This document shows, piece by piece, positions 12,184 to 22,022 of a stretch of 64,000 nt of DNA. The DNA is from Rhabditophanes sp. KR3021. Its lineage: Eukaryota > Nematoda > Chromadorea > Rhabditida > Alloionematidae. A model generated the notes under the pieces. The model was not told the DNA's origin and made no database searches. It saw nothing but the letters and a program-made list of their open reading frames with translations. Location of the stretch: NCBI GenBank assembly GCA_963281155.1, contig CAUJLY010000003.1:682001-746000 (forward strand), written 5' to 3'. The translations under genes were made by a program, and so were the position numbers. How positions within the stretch are numbered: the stretch's first letter is position 1; every line of letters starts with the position of its first letter.

Positions 12184-12648
12184 TTACAAAGATATACATA
12201 ATTGCGTTGGGGTGTTACCGAAAAGTTCCTTGCATTGATGCCAGGTTTTGGAATTAAACTTAATTGATGCATCGGCTATACAATAAACGCAAAAAAATAC
12301 AGGAAAACCGGCATGCACAAATATTGTATGCCATTCCTCATAGTCGAAACTGTCACTAAAAATAAATAACTATTTATATGATTCATTTTTGTTTACATAT
12401 ACTTTGGTAAAGTTTGGCCAAGACAAACTTTTCTGCAGTTAATACTTTTTCTTATTGCTCTTTGACCCTTCCTCAACATGATTTAAATACTTCTTGAATG
12501 TTCTATAACATATTAGAGAGATGTAGGTACCTTTGCAAAGAGGTTTGGCCATGCTCTTCCCCTTCCTTTTAATATAATTGTCTCCAACAGGATGATAGAA
12601 TGTTCTGGAAGAACTTTCAATAAGCCATGACGTGGAGCTCATTGTCAT
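12184..12648 (-). CDS. Orphan two-exon gene, about 124 residues
   Basis: Exon 1 (12446-12648) and exon 2 (12184-12355) join in phase across a 90 nt intron (donor GTATTAA, acceptor TTATTTTTAG). The product is basic in its first half (KRKGKSMAKPLCKGTYIS) and has Cys and Trp scattered in the second (YEEWHTIFVHAGFPVFFCVY, then KTWHQCKELFG). I recognise no family. The stop TAA overlaps a strong donor-like GTAAGT, so a further 3' exon is possible, though the first available acceptor leads quickly to a stop. The ATG at 12642 is an alternative start. Evidence for a gene is only the clean phase-matched splice and the protein-like exon 2. Confidence 0.4.
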
Positions 12649-12840
12649 ATTCAAAAAAACACAAATAATATAACTCTTTTATTAATTAATTAAATACCTA
12701 CTCACCGTCCACTTTATATATAATAACTTTTATTAATCATATCATCCACATCTGTTTGGACCTTAGACTCAACATGAGTATCATCATGTCACTCATGACA
12801 ATGAATGTTAGGTTTTGTATTAAAAATAGTCAATCAAGAT

Positions 12841-12900
12841 GACACATTATATTTGCTAATAACACATTATATTTGCTAATGACGTATTATATTTGTGGTA
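12841..12900 (+). repeat. Tandem repeat, 3 x 20 bp
   Basis: Two nearly perfect copies and one diverged copy of a 20 bp unit containing ACATTATATTTGCTAAT. It sits in the intergenic stretch before the arrestin-like gene. Confidence 0.8.
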
Positions 12901-13671
12901 CAGTTTACTTCATAACAGCCCATCATTTGATAAAGATATGGGACGTTATTGGGTAGATTTGATTAAGTCGGGGATTTTGTCTGTTGTGTTGAAACATGCA
13001 ACTAAACAAATAAATAAATATTTTTTATTTAAATTCATATAAACACAAATCAAATTTCATTCTTTAAAAAAATAAATTAAAATGTATGCGTGTTTTAATA
13101 TTTTCTTACGTGTATTTTAATATAATGAGAGGCAAATTTTTTTTGTTTATATTGCAAAATATGCTATCTTAATGAATAAATATGTTTTCAAAAGTGTCTT
13201 TAAAGAAATCCTTGGTCAGCTGATTTGGAAAATCATCATGGCCAATGAATGATACTACTACTTTAATATTTTATTTTTATTTAAGATTATAATTATGACT
13301 TAATAAAATGTTAATAATTTTAGAAAGTTGTTAAGCTCCTCAAGTAAGAATTGTATTGTTATACAAGAACCTTCTACATTGAAAAGGTAATGTTTTACTT
13401 ATCATTCTTCTTATTTATTGTTTGTGTTATTTACATACTTTTAAAACAAAATTGATTTAATGGTGGGATATTTTATTTAGAGTTACACTCAATTAAAGTG
13501 ATCGGTTAAATAATCGCAAATAAAATTAAGTGATATTAGGTGCCAATAATACAAAACACTTGTTCCAGTTGTGATTTATCTAAATCAACCATTTGATGTT
13601 TATGAACTTGTAGTTTGAGCAAACAAAATCGCCTAAATTTATTCACTATATTTTTTTCTGTTACATTACAA
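12901..13671. other. Intergenic before the arrestin-like gene
   Basis: AT-rich. It may hold a 5' untranslated exon of the arrestin-like gene, because GAAAAGGTAATG near 13380 resembles a splice donor. No coding frame is supported. Confidence 0.35.
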
Positions 13672-14652
13672 ATGAAAGGATCATTTAATTTCAAATATAA
13701 TACTGATTTGTGTTTTTATTCTGGAAACAATGTTGCTGGAACCTTTAGTCTAATATTAGGCAAAAAGCACAAAGTTGATTATCTAAACTTATGTTTAAAG
13801 GGCAAATCACAAGTTACTATAACAAGATCAGACTCGAATCCAGATGGTACTAGTAGTTCAAGAATATACGTATCAAGAGTAAATTTTGTGGCGGGTCAAG
13901 TGACGTTATTTGAAAATAAGGAATTGGAATCTGGATTACATGAAATACCTTTTAATATTAAAATACCTTATGATTGGCCAAACACATTTAAAAGTGTGCA
14001 TGGAGAAATTAAATATAAAATACGTGTTCATGTCAAAATTCCTTGGACTTGTATTAGAAAATATCGACAATTTGTAACTATTTTACCTGTATTTTTACCG
14101 AGCTTAAAATCATCTTATATATCAAAACCAATGCCGATAAGAGAAACCAAACATATGTTTTTAATTTTACGTTGCATTTCTTTTGGAGCATCTAAAATAG
14201 TATTTGAAGTTCAACCACTTAGAAACGTCTTTTGCATGAATGAAGATGTTGAATTTGATGTCAAAGTTGAAAATAAATCTTCCACCGATATTAATCATTT
14301 TCAAGTCGAATTTATTAGGTATTGCTCTTTTGAAGCTCAGAGGCTTAATGATCATACAAAGAAATTTATTTCAACTAACAATTTTTATGATCAAGTTAAA
14401 CAAAATCAAACACGAACAATTAATTTTTCTATTCCAATACCTCTAATGTCAGCAACTCTAAATGAAAATAATTTTAAAGGTGCAAATATTAAAGTAGAAT
14501 ATAAAATCAAAATTATTGCTTTTGGTACTAATAGAAAGGCAAAGTTCAGTTTTCCTGTTTATATTACAGGACCTAGACTTAATTTGGAAACATCTATCTC
14601 TGATAATAAAAACTCATTCAATTTCGCTGGCAAACCACTTGCAATATTGTAA
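13672..14652 (+). CDS. Arrestin-domain-containing protein (alpha-arrestin type)
   Basis: A 326-residue single-exon protein with the two-lobed arrestin fold. The N lobe opens KGSFNFKYNTDLCFYSGNNV and the strand GTFSLILGKK, then the LNLCLKGKSQVTI block and the loop leading to SGLHEIPFNIKIPYDWPNTF. The C lobe has MNEDVEFDVKVENKSS and ends VYITGPRLN. Alpha-arrestins act as adaptors in endocytosis and ubiquitination of membrane proteins, usually through PPxY motifs in a C-terminal tail. This protein stops soon after the C lobe and no PPxY is visible, so it is a tail-less form or lacks ligase binding. I chose the Met at 13672 because the fold starts there. Worm genomes carry many such genes. Confidence 0.75.
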   Translation: MKGSFNFKYNTDLCFYSGNNVAGTFSLILGKKHKVDYLNLCLKGKSQVTITRSDSNPDGTSSSRIYVSRVNFVAGQVTLFENKELESGLHEIPFNIKIPYDWPNTFKSVHGEIKYKIRVHVKIPWTCIRKYRQFVTILPVFLPSLKSSYISKPMPIRETKHMFLILRCISFGASKIVFEVQPLRNVFCMNEDVEFDVKVENKSSTDINHFQVEFIRYCSFEAQRLNDHTKKFISTNNFYDQVKQNQTRTINFSIPIPLMSATLNENNFKGANIKVEYKIKIIAFGTNRKAKFSFPVYITGPRLNLETSISDNKNSFNFAGKPLAIL

Positions 14653-16126
14653 AAAAGTAATTTAATAAATACATTTTATTTAAAATGAAATATGAATATG
14701 TAATTTAGATGTATAGATGAGTATAAATTGTTAGTGTAATAATTTCAAAAAATATAGATAAATGGATAAAATTATATTTAAATGTTTTGGATATTTTTAT
14801 CTCTTTTTAATTCCTAATAAGCTATAAATTGTTTATTATCAATTTCGTGAATCTTATGATCTCTTTTATCTATAATGTTATTTCTCGTTCTTGGCGTTTA
14901 CCTTTTTCTTGGTTATTCTTAGTGCCGCCTACCGCATCTATAACGTTTCCCAGGCCATTCGGCTATTGAAAAATATGCCTTTTAAAGCTTCAAATGAAAA
15001 AAGAATCTTTTCGTTGTTATGCTCCGAAATTTTGGCATAACATAGCTTTTTAAGATCTTGTTCCTTAAATCTTATGCTAAAGTTGATTATCGTTCATCTT
15101 TTTCTGCAACCCTGTGGTGTCTTTGTCTAACTTCAATGTTTGAAGATATTGTTATGCTAAAACAAGTTTATTGTAACTAAATACATGCTTTGTTTTGAAC
15201 ATTTAAATGTACAGAGCACACTGACGATCTAATGAAAATGTTCTGCTTATATAGTCTATAATTAGGTTGAAGCAAAACAAACTTTTTAACATTAGTCGTC
15301 AATTAGTGACATATATTAGTATTAAGACACGCAAAGGGTAAATACAAATTGCTTTATCTTAATTCATTATTCCAATATAGTTGGTAGCATTTTAGACTTG
15401 CCTGAAAAAAATAAATGGTTTGAAGCTTGTTAACAAGAATTTGTAGAGCAGGTTCATTTTTAAAATAGAATCTGCAATAATCTTTAAGAATTTGGAGTGA
15501 ATATGAAGCTTAGTAGAAAAAATATAAATATTCTTCATCATCGCCTAATTCTTCAGTCCTTGATCCAAAAAATTTGAAAATGTAGACTAACCATCTTATA
15601 AAAATACAAAATTATGTTTTTATTAAATAATTTCTTTTTGGTTTTTTGAACTTGAATATATCTAATTATATATTTAAATTATTAAATAACTGAAACTACG
15701 AATTTCTTTTTTACAGAGAATTAAGTTTTATTTTTATAAAATGTTATAAATACAGTTTTATAAAGCAATTTTAGTCATATAGAAAATTTTATTTGCTTCA
15801 CTTTGAAACATTGCAAATCCCAAATATTGAAGTCATGAAACAGTTTAAAAAATTATTAAGTACTGTTCTACTTTACATATTTTATAATGAATGTAAACAT
15901 CGAAATCATCCATTCCTGCATTATAGACGGTATTCATTAAAGGAAGCTTAAATCAATCGCAATAGCAATAATAATTTATATCAACATCTTGATCAGTACT
16001 GTTTAAGGAATCTTCTTCATTACATTTAATAATTAAGTCTCAATGAGTTTGGTACAGTCAAATTAAATTGATCAACGTAATCCATTTGCATAATTGTGAT
16101 ATTTTGGAACTTCACAAAGTAATTAT
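14653..16126. other. Intergenic, no gene seen
   Basis: About 1.5 kb between convergent genes. Slightly GC-richer patches near 14880-15130 have no open frame longer than background. Nothing was recognised. Confidence 0.4.
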
Positions 16127-17149
16127 TTAAATAACAGTTTTTTTATTCTTATTTTCAATTGTAGATACCATATTCCCTCTACTTATAAATGAAACTGATT
16201 GGATTATTTTTAAATGCTTGAAGACAATATTCCGAAAGTCTTTAATGAATATAATTGTAATAAAAGTATTTACTGTCATACCAAGACAATGGACCGCATC
16301 TACTATTCTCCATGCATAAAAATAACTTTTGCCAGCTGTAATAAGTTTTAATAAAAAATAAGTAAATATTATGTACTTTTGAAACATACTTATCTGTAAA
16401 TAAAGAAGTAGTAAATTTAATGGAAATTGGTACATAAAAGGCTCAATAGATTTGATTACTAAATTAACAGCTAGTGCTTTGTCGTCTTGCCTTTTGGTAA
16501 TTGCAGCACTTTTTGATAATAACTTTTGGATCTTTTTCAAAAAAATAATATTTAGAATTAAAGTTATTATTGGGGCACCTAAAGCTACACCAAAAAATAC
16601 ATTACTCAAAGAATGATAAACATGACTTCGAGGATTTTTTGATAATGAACACATATCATCATAAACAACCACATAATCTTCTGTAAACAACGGCCATAAA
16701 CAATATGTCATCGTACACAAATTTATCAAAACAAAGAGCAACAAAACCAGGTAATTAGTAATGCCATACTTACAAAAAAAGTCTCCAAATTTGTATAATG
16801 AAAAACAAAGATACAAGGATGCTTGTAATGTAGTTGAGATAAATTGTAGAGCACGAAAAAACATGCATAATGGAACATTAATCATTTGTGTGGCCGTTAA
16901 ATTTGTTATCAAATATTGTAAGGATAATGCTTGTGCTGTGGCAATGTAATATAAATAAATGATAGTTGAAGCTAAAATTGACACCCATAATACGTGTCGC
17001 TTTTTAAGATCACGATTAAAAATTGATAATTGAAGAAAGTATAAATTTGGAAACAATCCAATAAGTGACAAAATTTCACTTTGAAAAGCTGCCCAAAAAT
17101 AATCATGTTCCAAGCCATAATACGTAGGAATTGTGGTTAAATTGTTCAT
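16127..17149 (-). CDS. Intronless seven-transmembrane chemoreceptor-like protein
   Basis: A 340-residue open frame without introns. Hydrophobic stretches are spaced as seven membrane helices, roughly LSLIGLFPNLYFL, VSILASTIIYLYYIA, a third around CMFFRALQFISTTLQASLYL, YLVLLLFVLINLCTMTY, FFGVALGAPIITLILNIIFL, PFMYQFPLNLLLLYL and LGMTVNTFITIIFIKDF. N-terminal NLT and internal NLT sequons suit an extracellular N-terminus. The size and the closing FIKDF-type motif resemble nematode serpentine chemoreceptors, but I cannot name the subfamily. A decayed fragment with a similar IKD motif lies about 0.5 kb upstream on the same strand, suggesting a local receptor cluster. Confidence 0.65.
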   Translation of the reverse strand: MNNLTTIPTYYGLEHDYFWAAFQSEILSLIGLFPNLYFLQLSIFNRDLKKRHVLWVSILASTIIYLYYIATAQALSLQYLITNLTATQMINVPLCMFFRALQFISTTLQASLYLCFSLYKFGDFFCKYGITNYLVLLLFVLINLCTMTYCLWPLFTEDYVVVYDDMCSLSKNPRSHVYHSLSNVFFGVALGAPIITLILNIIFLKKIQKLLSKSAAITKRQDDKALAVNLVIKSIEPFMYQFPLNLLLLYLQISMFQKYIIFTYFLLKLITAGKSYFYAWRIVDAVHCLGMTVNTFITIIFIKDFRNIVFKHLKIIQSVSFISRGNMVSTIENKNKKTVI

Positions 17150-17640
17150 TAGGTTTAAAATGAATAAAATGAGTTAATTTTATTTACTACTGTTTTCAGT
17201 TTCAATTTATTTCATCTACCAACTCGTTAATAAATATCAAAATAATGCATTTATAATTCATTAACCTTACTAAAGTTCAAAAACACTCCATTAGCATTCT
17301 AAACATCACCTTTTTATTTAAATTACCCTTTTTACTTTAACAAATTATTAATAAATAAAATAAATCATAACTTCACACATTTCAGACACAATAATGGTGT
17401 TAAATCTTCTACGTAATAACCGACAAGTACAAATTTCATTAATAAATGATGGTCAAAATTAGTTTTAATACAAATCCACCAAAAGGAAGTAATTTTTAAT
17501 TGTATGGTAATTAAGCGTCGCATTTAAGTTATATTTATAATAATTTGCAAAAAGATCGTGTGATTCATTTGTCAAAGAATTCTATGTAAAAGTTATTTTT
17601 ATTCCAAAATATATAGATGGACAGTTTGGTTTCAAAAAAA
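17150..17640. other. Intergenic, no gene seen
   Basis: The 5' flank of the chemoreceptor-like gene; AT-rich, with no other supported feature. Confidence 0.4.
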
Positions 17641-17802
17641 TTAGACGGCATTCATATTTGCTAGGCATACATTTGGATTAGAACGTGGTATTTGATTTGG
17701 ATCGGCGTGAGTGTTGGGAGCACTAGAAATGGTATTAATCAAAAATCTTTCTAATCCAAATTGCTTACCAACAATTAATTTGATGTCTTTGATAAAGAAG
17801 CT
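17641..17802 (-). pseudogene. 3'-end relic of a 7TM receptor-like gene
   Basis: An open stretch reads FFIKDIKLIVGKQFGLERFL and then a polar tail ending CLANMNAV and TAA. The FIKD start matches the end of TM7 and the cytoplasmic helix of the neighbouring receptor (FIKDFRNIVFKHL). The frame is closed by TGA immediately upstream, and no convincing upstream membrane helices are intact. It is best read as the surviving tail of a duplicated receptor. Confidence 0.4.
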
Positions 17803-18965
17803 TCAAATGAAGTAAAAGGTTGAACTGTTTGAATTGTATATAAATGCCTTATCATCCTTTTGTTTCTTATTCAAAGCAACCGTTACAGTCATTTTTTTAA
17901 CTTTTCAAAAACAAAAAATTAATTATCAACACTAAAAGCGGCGATCTAAGAACAATAAAATAAAAAGTATATCCTAATTCAGAAGGAATAGCAATTGTAT
18001 GTGTTAATGAAACTTGTATAAAAACATTCTTTTATCAAATGTATTTAATTAGGTTATTAAATATCAGAAATCAATGTTATGTAAAACTTGCAACAAATCA
18101 CATGCATATACGACGGTGAAAATGAGTATGTCAAGTCTCCTAAAAAGTAGAGTTATCAACCATAAAATACTCACGATCTGAATTTAACAAGATGTTCGTG
18201 TGATGTTTATGATAAAGGTCGAAATCTTTTACATTATTAAAATAAACATAAATCACTTGGAATGTCCAAGTTAACAACAATGACTATATGTAAACACATG
18301 TAAAAAATACCTCAATAGTACTGTTCCCTTGACACAAGAAAGAATGCAATATAAAAACAACAAGATTGATGAGTTTAAGCAAGTTAAGGTGTTGTACTTG
18401 GAACCTTTTCTTCTAGAATTTTCTATCATTATTGCCACAAAACGTGCTTAATCAAGTGTTGCATCCTTCCACAGACCAGCAACAAAGTAATATAAGGCAA
18501 AGGATAGATGTTTATTTGCATCAAATACTTATTATTTTTAACATATCCATGATCCAACGTAATTTTGCGTCTTCTTTAGCTAACCAATAAACCGCTAATA
18601 TTTTATTTTGAGTCTAAGGTTTCGTATTAAAATACATTTTGATTACTTTTCAACAATTTATATGTGTTTATTCACCAGCCACAATGAACATCACAAAAGA
18701 AGGTTAAAAGAGATTAAAAGTTAGTATCTTTATTGAAGATAGTGGATTTACTCATTAGATCCAATCCTTATTTAAATATAAGATATCTTTTCAGGACATT
18801 CACCACTGAATACCCCAATACACTTATTTCCAATGTCGTGGTCATTTTTAAAACTAGTTTTACTAAAGATCATTTTCACTGTTTTTGATTTTGGATTGGG
18901 TTCAGTTGGTTTTATTTTAAATTTTATGGATAATATAGTAATTATTTTAATTTTAGATATAAATA
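17803..18965. other. Intergenic, no gene seen
   Basis: AT-rich. Just before the next ATG a splice-acceptor-like TTTTAATTTTAG ends 9 nt upstream of the CCDC115 start. Confidence 0.4.
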
Positions 18966-19418
18966 ATGGGAAGCCAAAATTTACTTGTTCAATTAAATGA
19001 GCTTGCAATGGAAAGGTTCGAAAAGCAGCATGACTTCATCTGCTTGACTAAAGATGTGGGGAGACTATTGGATGACTACCGCTTCAACGTAGCAAAAATA
19101 CGTCTAACAAATGGGTATCAAGCGTCGTTGGAAGCACAAAAAAACATTGTAGAGTTGGAGCCAGTATATCGGTTCAATGTGTTGGAAGGCAATGTTGTTG
19201 AAGTTTTGGGTGGCAATGATAGCGGGGGAAGCACAAAACCAAAAAACTCATTTAAACCATTTGGGCTTTTGGAAAATGTATATGTTCGAAACGCCAGGGC
19301 TTCAATCCAGAAAACGTTACCCTTAATTGCGGAGCTTGCAACTGTCAGAGCACAACTCTTGGACCTGGATCAAAAGTATTATTTAGCGAAAGGTTTACAC
19401 GAGGGGGATAAACAATGA
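18966..19418 (+). CDS. CCDC115: V-ATPase assembly factor, CCDC115/Vma22 family
   Basis: A 150-residue protein expected in the ER-Golgi pathway to help assemble the Vo sector of the vacuolar proton ATPase. The match is by pattern: an N-terminal helix LLVQLNELAMERFE; the diagnostic segment where human has LAKARYAMG and MEPQ, here FNVAKIRLTNGYQ and VELEPVYRFNV; and the C-terminal block FKPFGLLENVYVRNARASIQ, matching human NWFGILVPHSLRQAQASF, then a final helix LPLIAELATVRAQLLDLDQK. Length is close to the family (about 180 in human). It is single-exon. An acceptor-like TAG 9 nt before the ATG suggests a trans-spliced or spliced 5' UTR. It is convergent with the nuclear receptor gene, about 165 bp away. 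Confidence 0.8.
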   Translation: MGSQNLLVQLNELAMERFEKQHDFICLTKDVGRLLDDYRFNVAKIRLTNGYQASLEAQKNIVELEPVYRFNVLEGNVVEVLGGNDSGGSTKPKNSFKPFGLLENVYVRNARASIQKTLPLIAELATVRAQLLDLDQKYYLAKGLHEGDKQ

Positions 19419-19583
19419 AGACAGTCAATTGACGGGACCACACTTATAAACTAATAAACTAACTGCCTAGATGCCTAGGATTCTTATATAAATATGCCAC
19501 TTTAATTAATAAAAAATTTTTGCAAACAACTTTTATTTTATTATTAAAACAAACAACCAAAAAATAATACAAATACATTTTTC

Positions 19584-20853
19584 TTATACATTATCTTCAT
19601 TAACACTTTTATCGGAGGTAGCTGCCGACTTGAGGTTGTTATAATGTTCCGCATCATTGCCTTCACTCAGCAACAACTCAGTCATCAGTTCTCCTATAGA
19701 GGCCAGTCCAAATATTGAAGCTAATTGTACGTCCTCGACAAGGTCTCTAGCAATTGCCATGATTGAGGGTAGGAGTAGTAATAAATTTGCCAATCTTCGT
19801 GGAGTATTTCTTTGGGCACTTCTTTTCGTAATGTGATATTCAAGAGCAGCTAGGTAGGTTTCCCGGATCTTGCTTATTTGGTCTAGAGAATCATCTACTC
19901 CCTTTGCCATCGAGTCAAAAAAGGAAATGGCTTTCATTGCCATATATTCGCCCTCATCCATAGCTAACTTCTTCATTGGTTTTGTGACATGGTCAAGGAT
20001 TCTCTCGGCAACTTTATTAACATCCGGAATTTGGCCGCTCCCACGAGGAAGACAGGATTCGTTGGTTAGCCAGACGGCATCAGCAACATGAATAGATCGG
20101 AAGGCAGCACACATCACCAAATGCTGAGCTGAAAAATGCTTCAACAAACCACACTGAGCTTTCATCGGAAGCGCCTGGAAATGCTCTAAATTCTTAGCCC
20201 ACACAATCATTAGATGCAATTGTTGTGATATACTGGTGGTAACATCGACAGTCGTTGCTGTCCTAAAGCCATTCGTCGACGTTCTCGTTATAACAGAGGC
20301 TCGCAATTGTTTTGACTTGGCTTCGGCGTTTGACAAGATTTCTAAAATTCTTATACATCCATTCTCATCATCTTCTGTCTCACATTTTTCTTCTTTTGGA
20401 GATCTAACAATCAATGAGATACGGTCTCTTTCATTTTGAACGTGACTTTTCATCATGCCACATGAGATACATTTTTCAAATCTGCACTTGCGGCAGGTGT
20501 TTCTGTGATCTAGGAAGATGTAATAGTTTAATCGAGTTGGGGCGCCTACCTTTATCTACTTTACAATTTCCATTAAATCTACAATGATAAGTATTCTTTT
20601 TCCTAATTGTTCTCCTGAAAAACCCCTTGCACCCGTTACAGCTCAAGACTCCTCCATAATCTAAAAATGAAAAATTACAGGAATTAAGAACGACAAACAA
20701 ACGTTTTCCAGAGGCAACATCCTCACAAATGTCACACTTATGATTCTCCCACTTAGATTCACCCGATTTCGAAGAAGAAGCCATCATCACTGATTGCAAT
20801 TGTTTTCTGAGTAAGGGTTGGGCCATCAATGTCATAGCATTAGCATCAAGCAT
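19584..20853 (-). CDS. Nuclear hormone receptor, nematode supplementary type
   Basis: A ligand-regulated transcription factor of about 395 residues. Exons are 20703-20853, 20550-20660 and 19584-20509, with introns of 42 and 40 nt. The two-finger DNA-binding domain starts [16 protein letters not shown], then [18 protein letters not shown] (P-box CNGCKGFF) and [20 protein letters not shown], typical of the expanded nematode NHR set. A ligand-binding domain follows in the long last exon, with [20 protein letters not shown] as the helix 3-5 signature. The 42 nt first intron lies inside finger 1, has no stop and is a multiple of three. Retention would insert 14 residues between the two Cys pairs. 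The start Met at 20853 was chosen after an upstream stop; Mets at 20832 and later are alternatives. The paralogue cannot be named. Confidence 0.92.
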
Positions 20854-22022
20854 TATACTTAACAAATAAGAGCTGACTTATTATATGTTCAGAAAGATAT
20901 GTTTCTGTAAATAAAACTGAATATAACAAACTAAAAAACAATCTAGATATTGGGATTAAATAAAAATTTAACACCTTTTAAAAGATACAAAAATTGTGAT
21001 TTGTAATTGCATCTGGCAACAGAAGACTAAGGGACAAAAGCTTTGATATTATTAAATTTGATGATACAAATGATTTGTAGTGATTGCGGTTCGACATCAA
21101 AAATGTGTCTTATTTTGTTAGATAGAAAGAGAGTATCAAGGTGTAAAATGGGGACATGATATTTGTGAGTCGGTGATAAGATTTTGAGTGTGTATGTATA
21201 TGGCGTGTAGTCACCTATTAAAACTAAATATACAGCTGTACTCTGCAAATTATTAGTCTTTATGGGTGTAATTTTAGATTGGTGTTTGAAAAAGTATGTT
21301 TCCAAATTCCTAGAATCTTTAATGCTTTTCTTTTTTAAAGATTAGTCATGTGACTTAATCAAGTACACAAGTATTTATTTTAACAAAAAATCAATTAAAT
21401 AATTGTACCTTACGTTTTTTTGTCAAGAGAAAGGGAAGTGCAATGGAAGAAATAATATTTCAACCCTTTAAGTAATAAACAAAAGCCTTGCGTCCAAGTA
21501 GTTTTGCTGAAACGTCACTCAACAACAACAAAAAAGAACGATAATCAGACATTTACAAAAAAAGCTGTGTGTAGTATTATAAATTTACTAATATATTATT
21601 ATTATACATACACTCAACACAACACTAACTATTTAGTTATCGTCAAGAAGAGATGCAGGGTAGCGATTGATCTTTATTATAGTAATTGATCAAACTTTAT
21701 TTTGCTTATATGGAGATGACTTTATGACACTATTTATTTAGACAAAGATTTGTAAAAAATTATATTTGACCATCATTTTTTAAAATTGAAACATTGTGGT
21801 TTTGCGTTTAATTGTACTTATTTGCGTTGAATACAAAAGCGTCGTTTGCGTCTTAAAAGTCATATCATAATCAAAATGATTGTTTTGCATTCAAAGATGA
21901 GAAACCATTGTTTGTATTAGAAGAAATGTTTTATACTTTTGCATCAAAGAAATCGTTATACTTTGCATTTAAAGAACTTGCTTATATTTTTGCATTAAAA
22001 GAAATAATTTGCGTAAGGAAAG
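20854..22022. other. Intergenic with AT-rich short repeats
   Basis: No supported gene. A weak short-period repeat occupies the right end. A few open frames on either strand have no protein-like pattern. Confidence 0.4.
21931..22010 (+). repeat. Degenerate repeat of about 26 bp, three copies
   Basis: Three imperfect copies of a unit like TTATACTTTTGCATCAAAGAAA in direct orientation, with related single motifs just upstream (TTGCATTCAAAG) and downstream. It lies just after the 3' end of the two-Ig gene. Confidence 0.5.
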
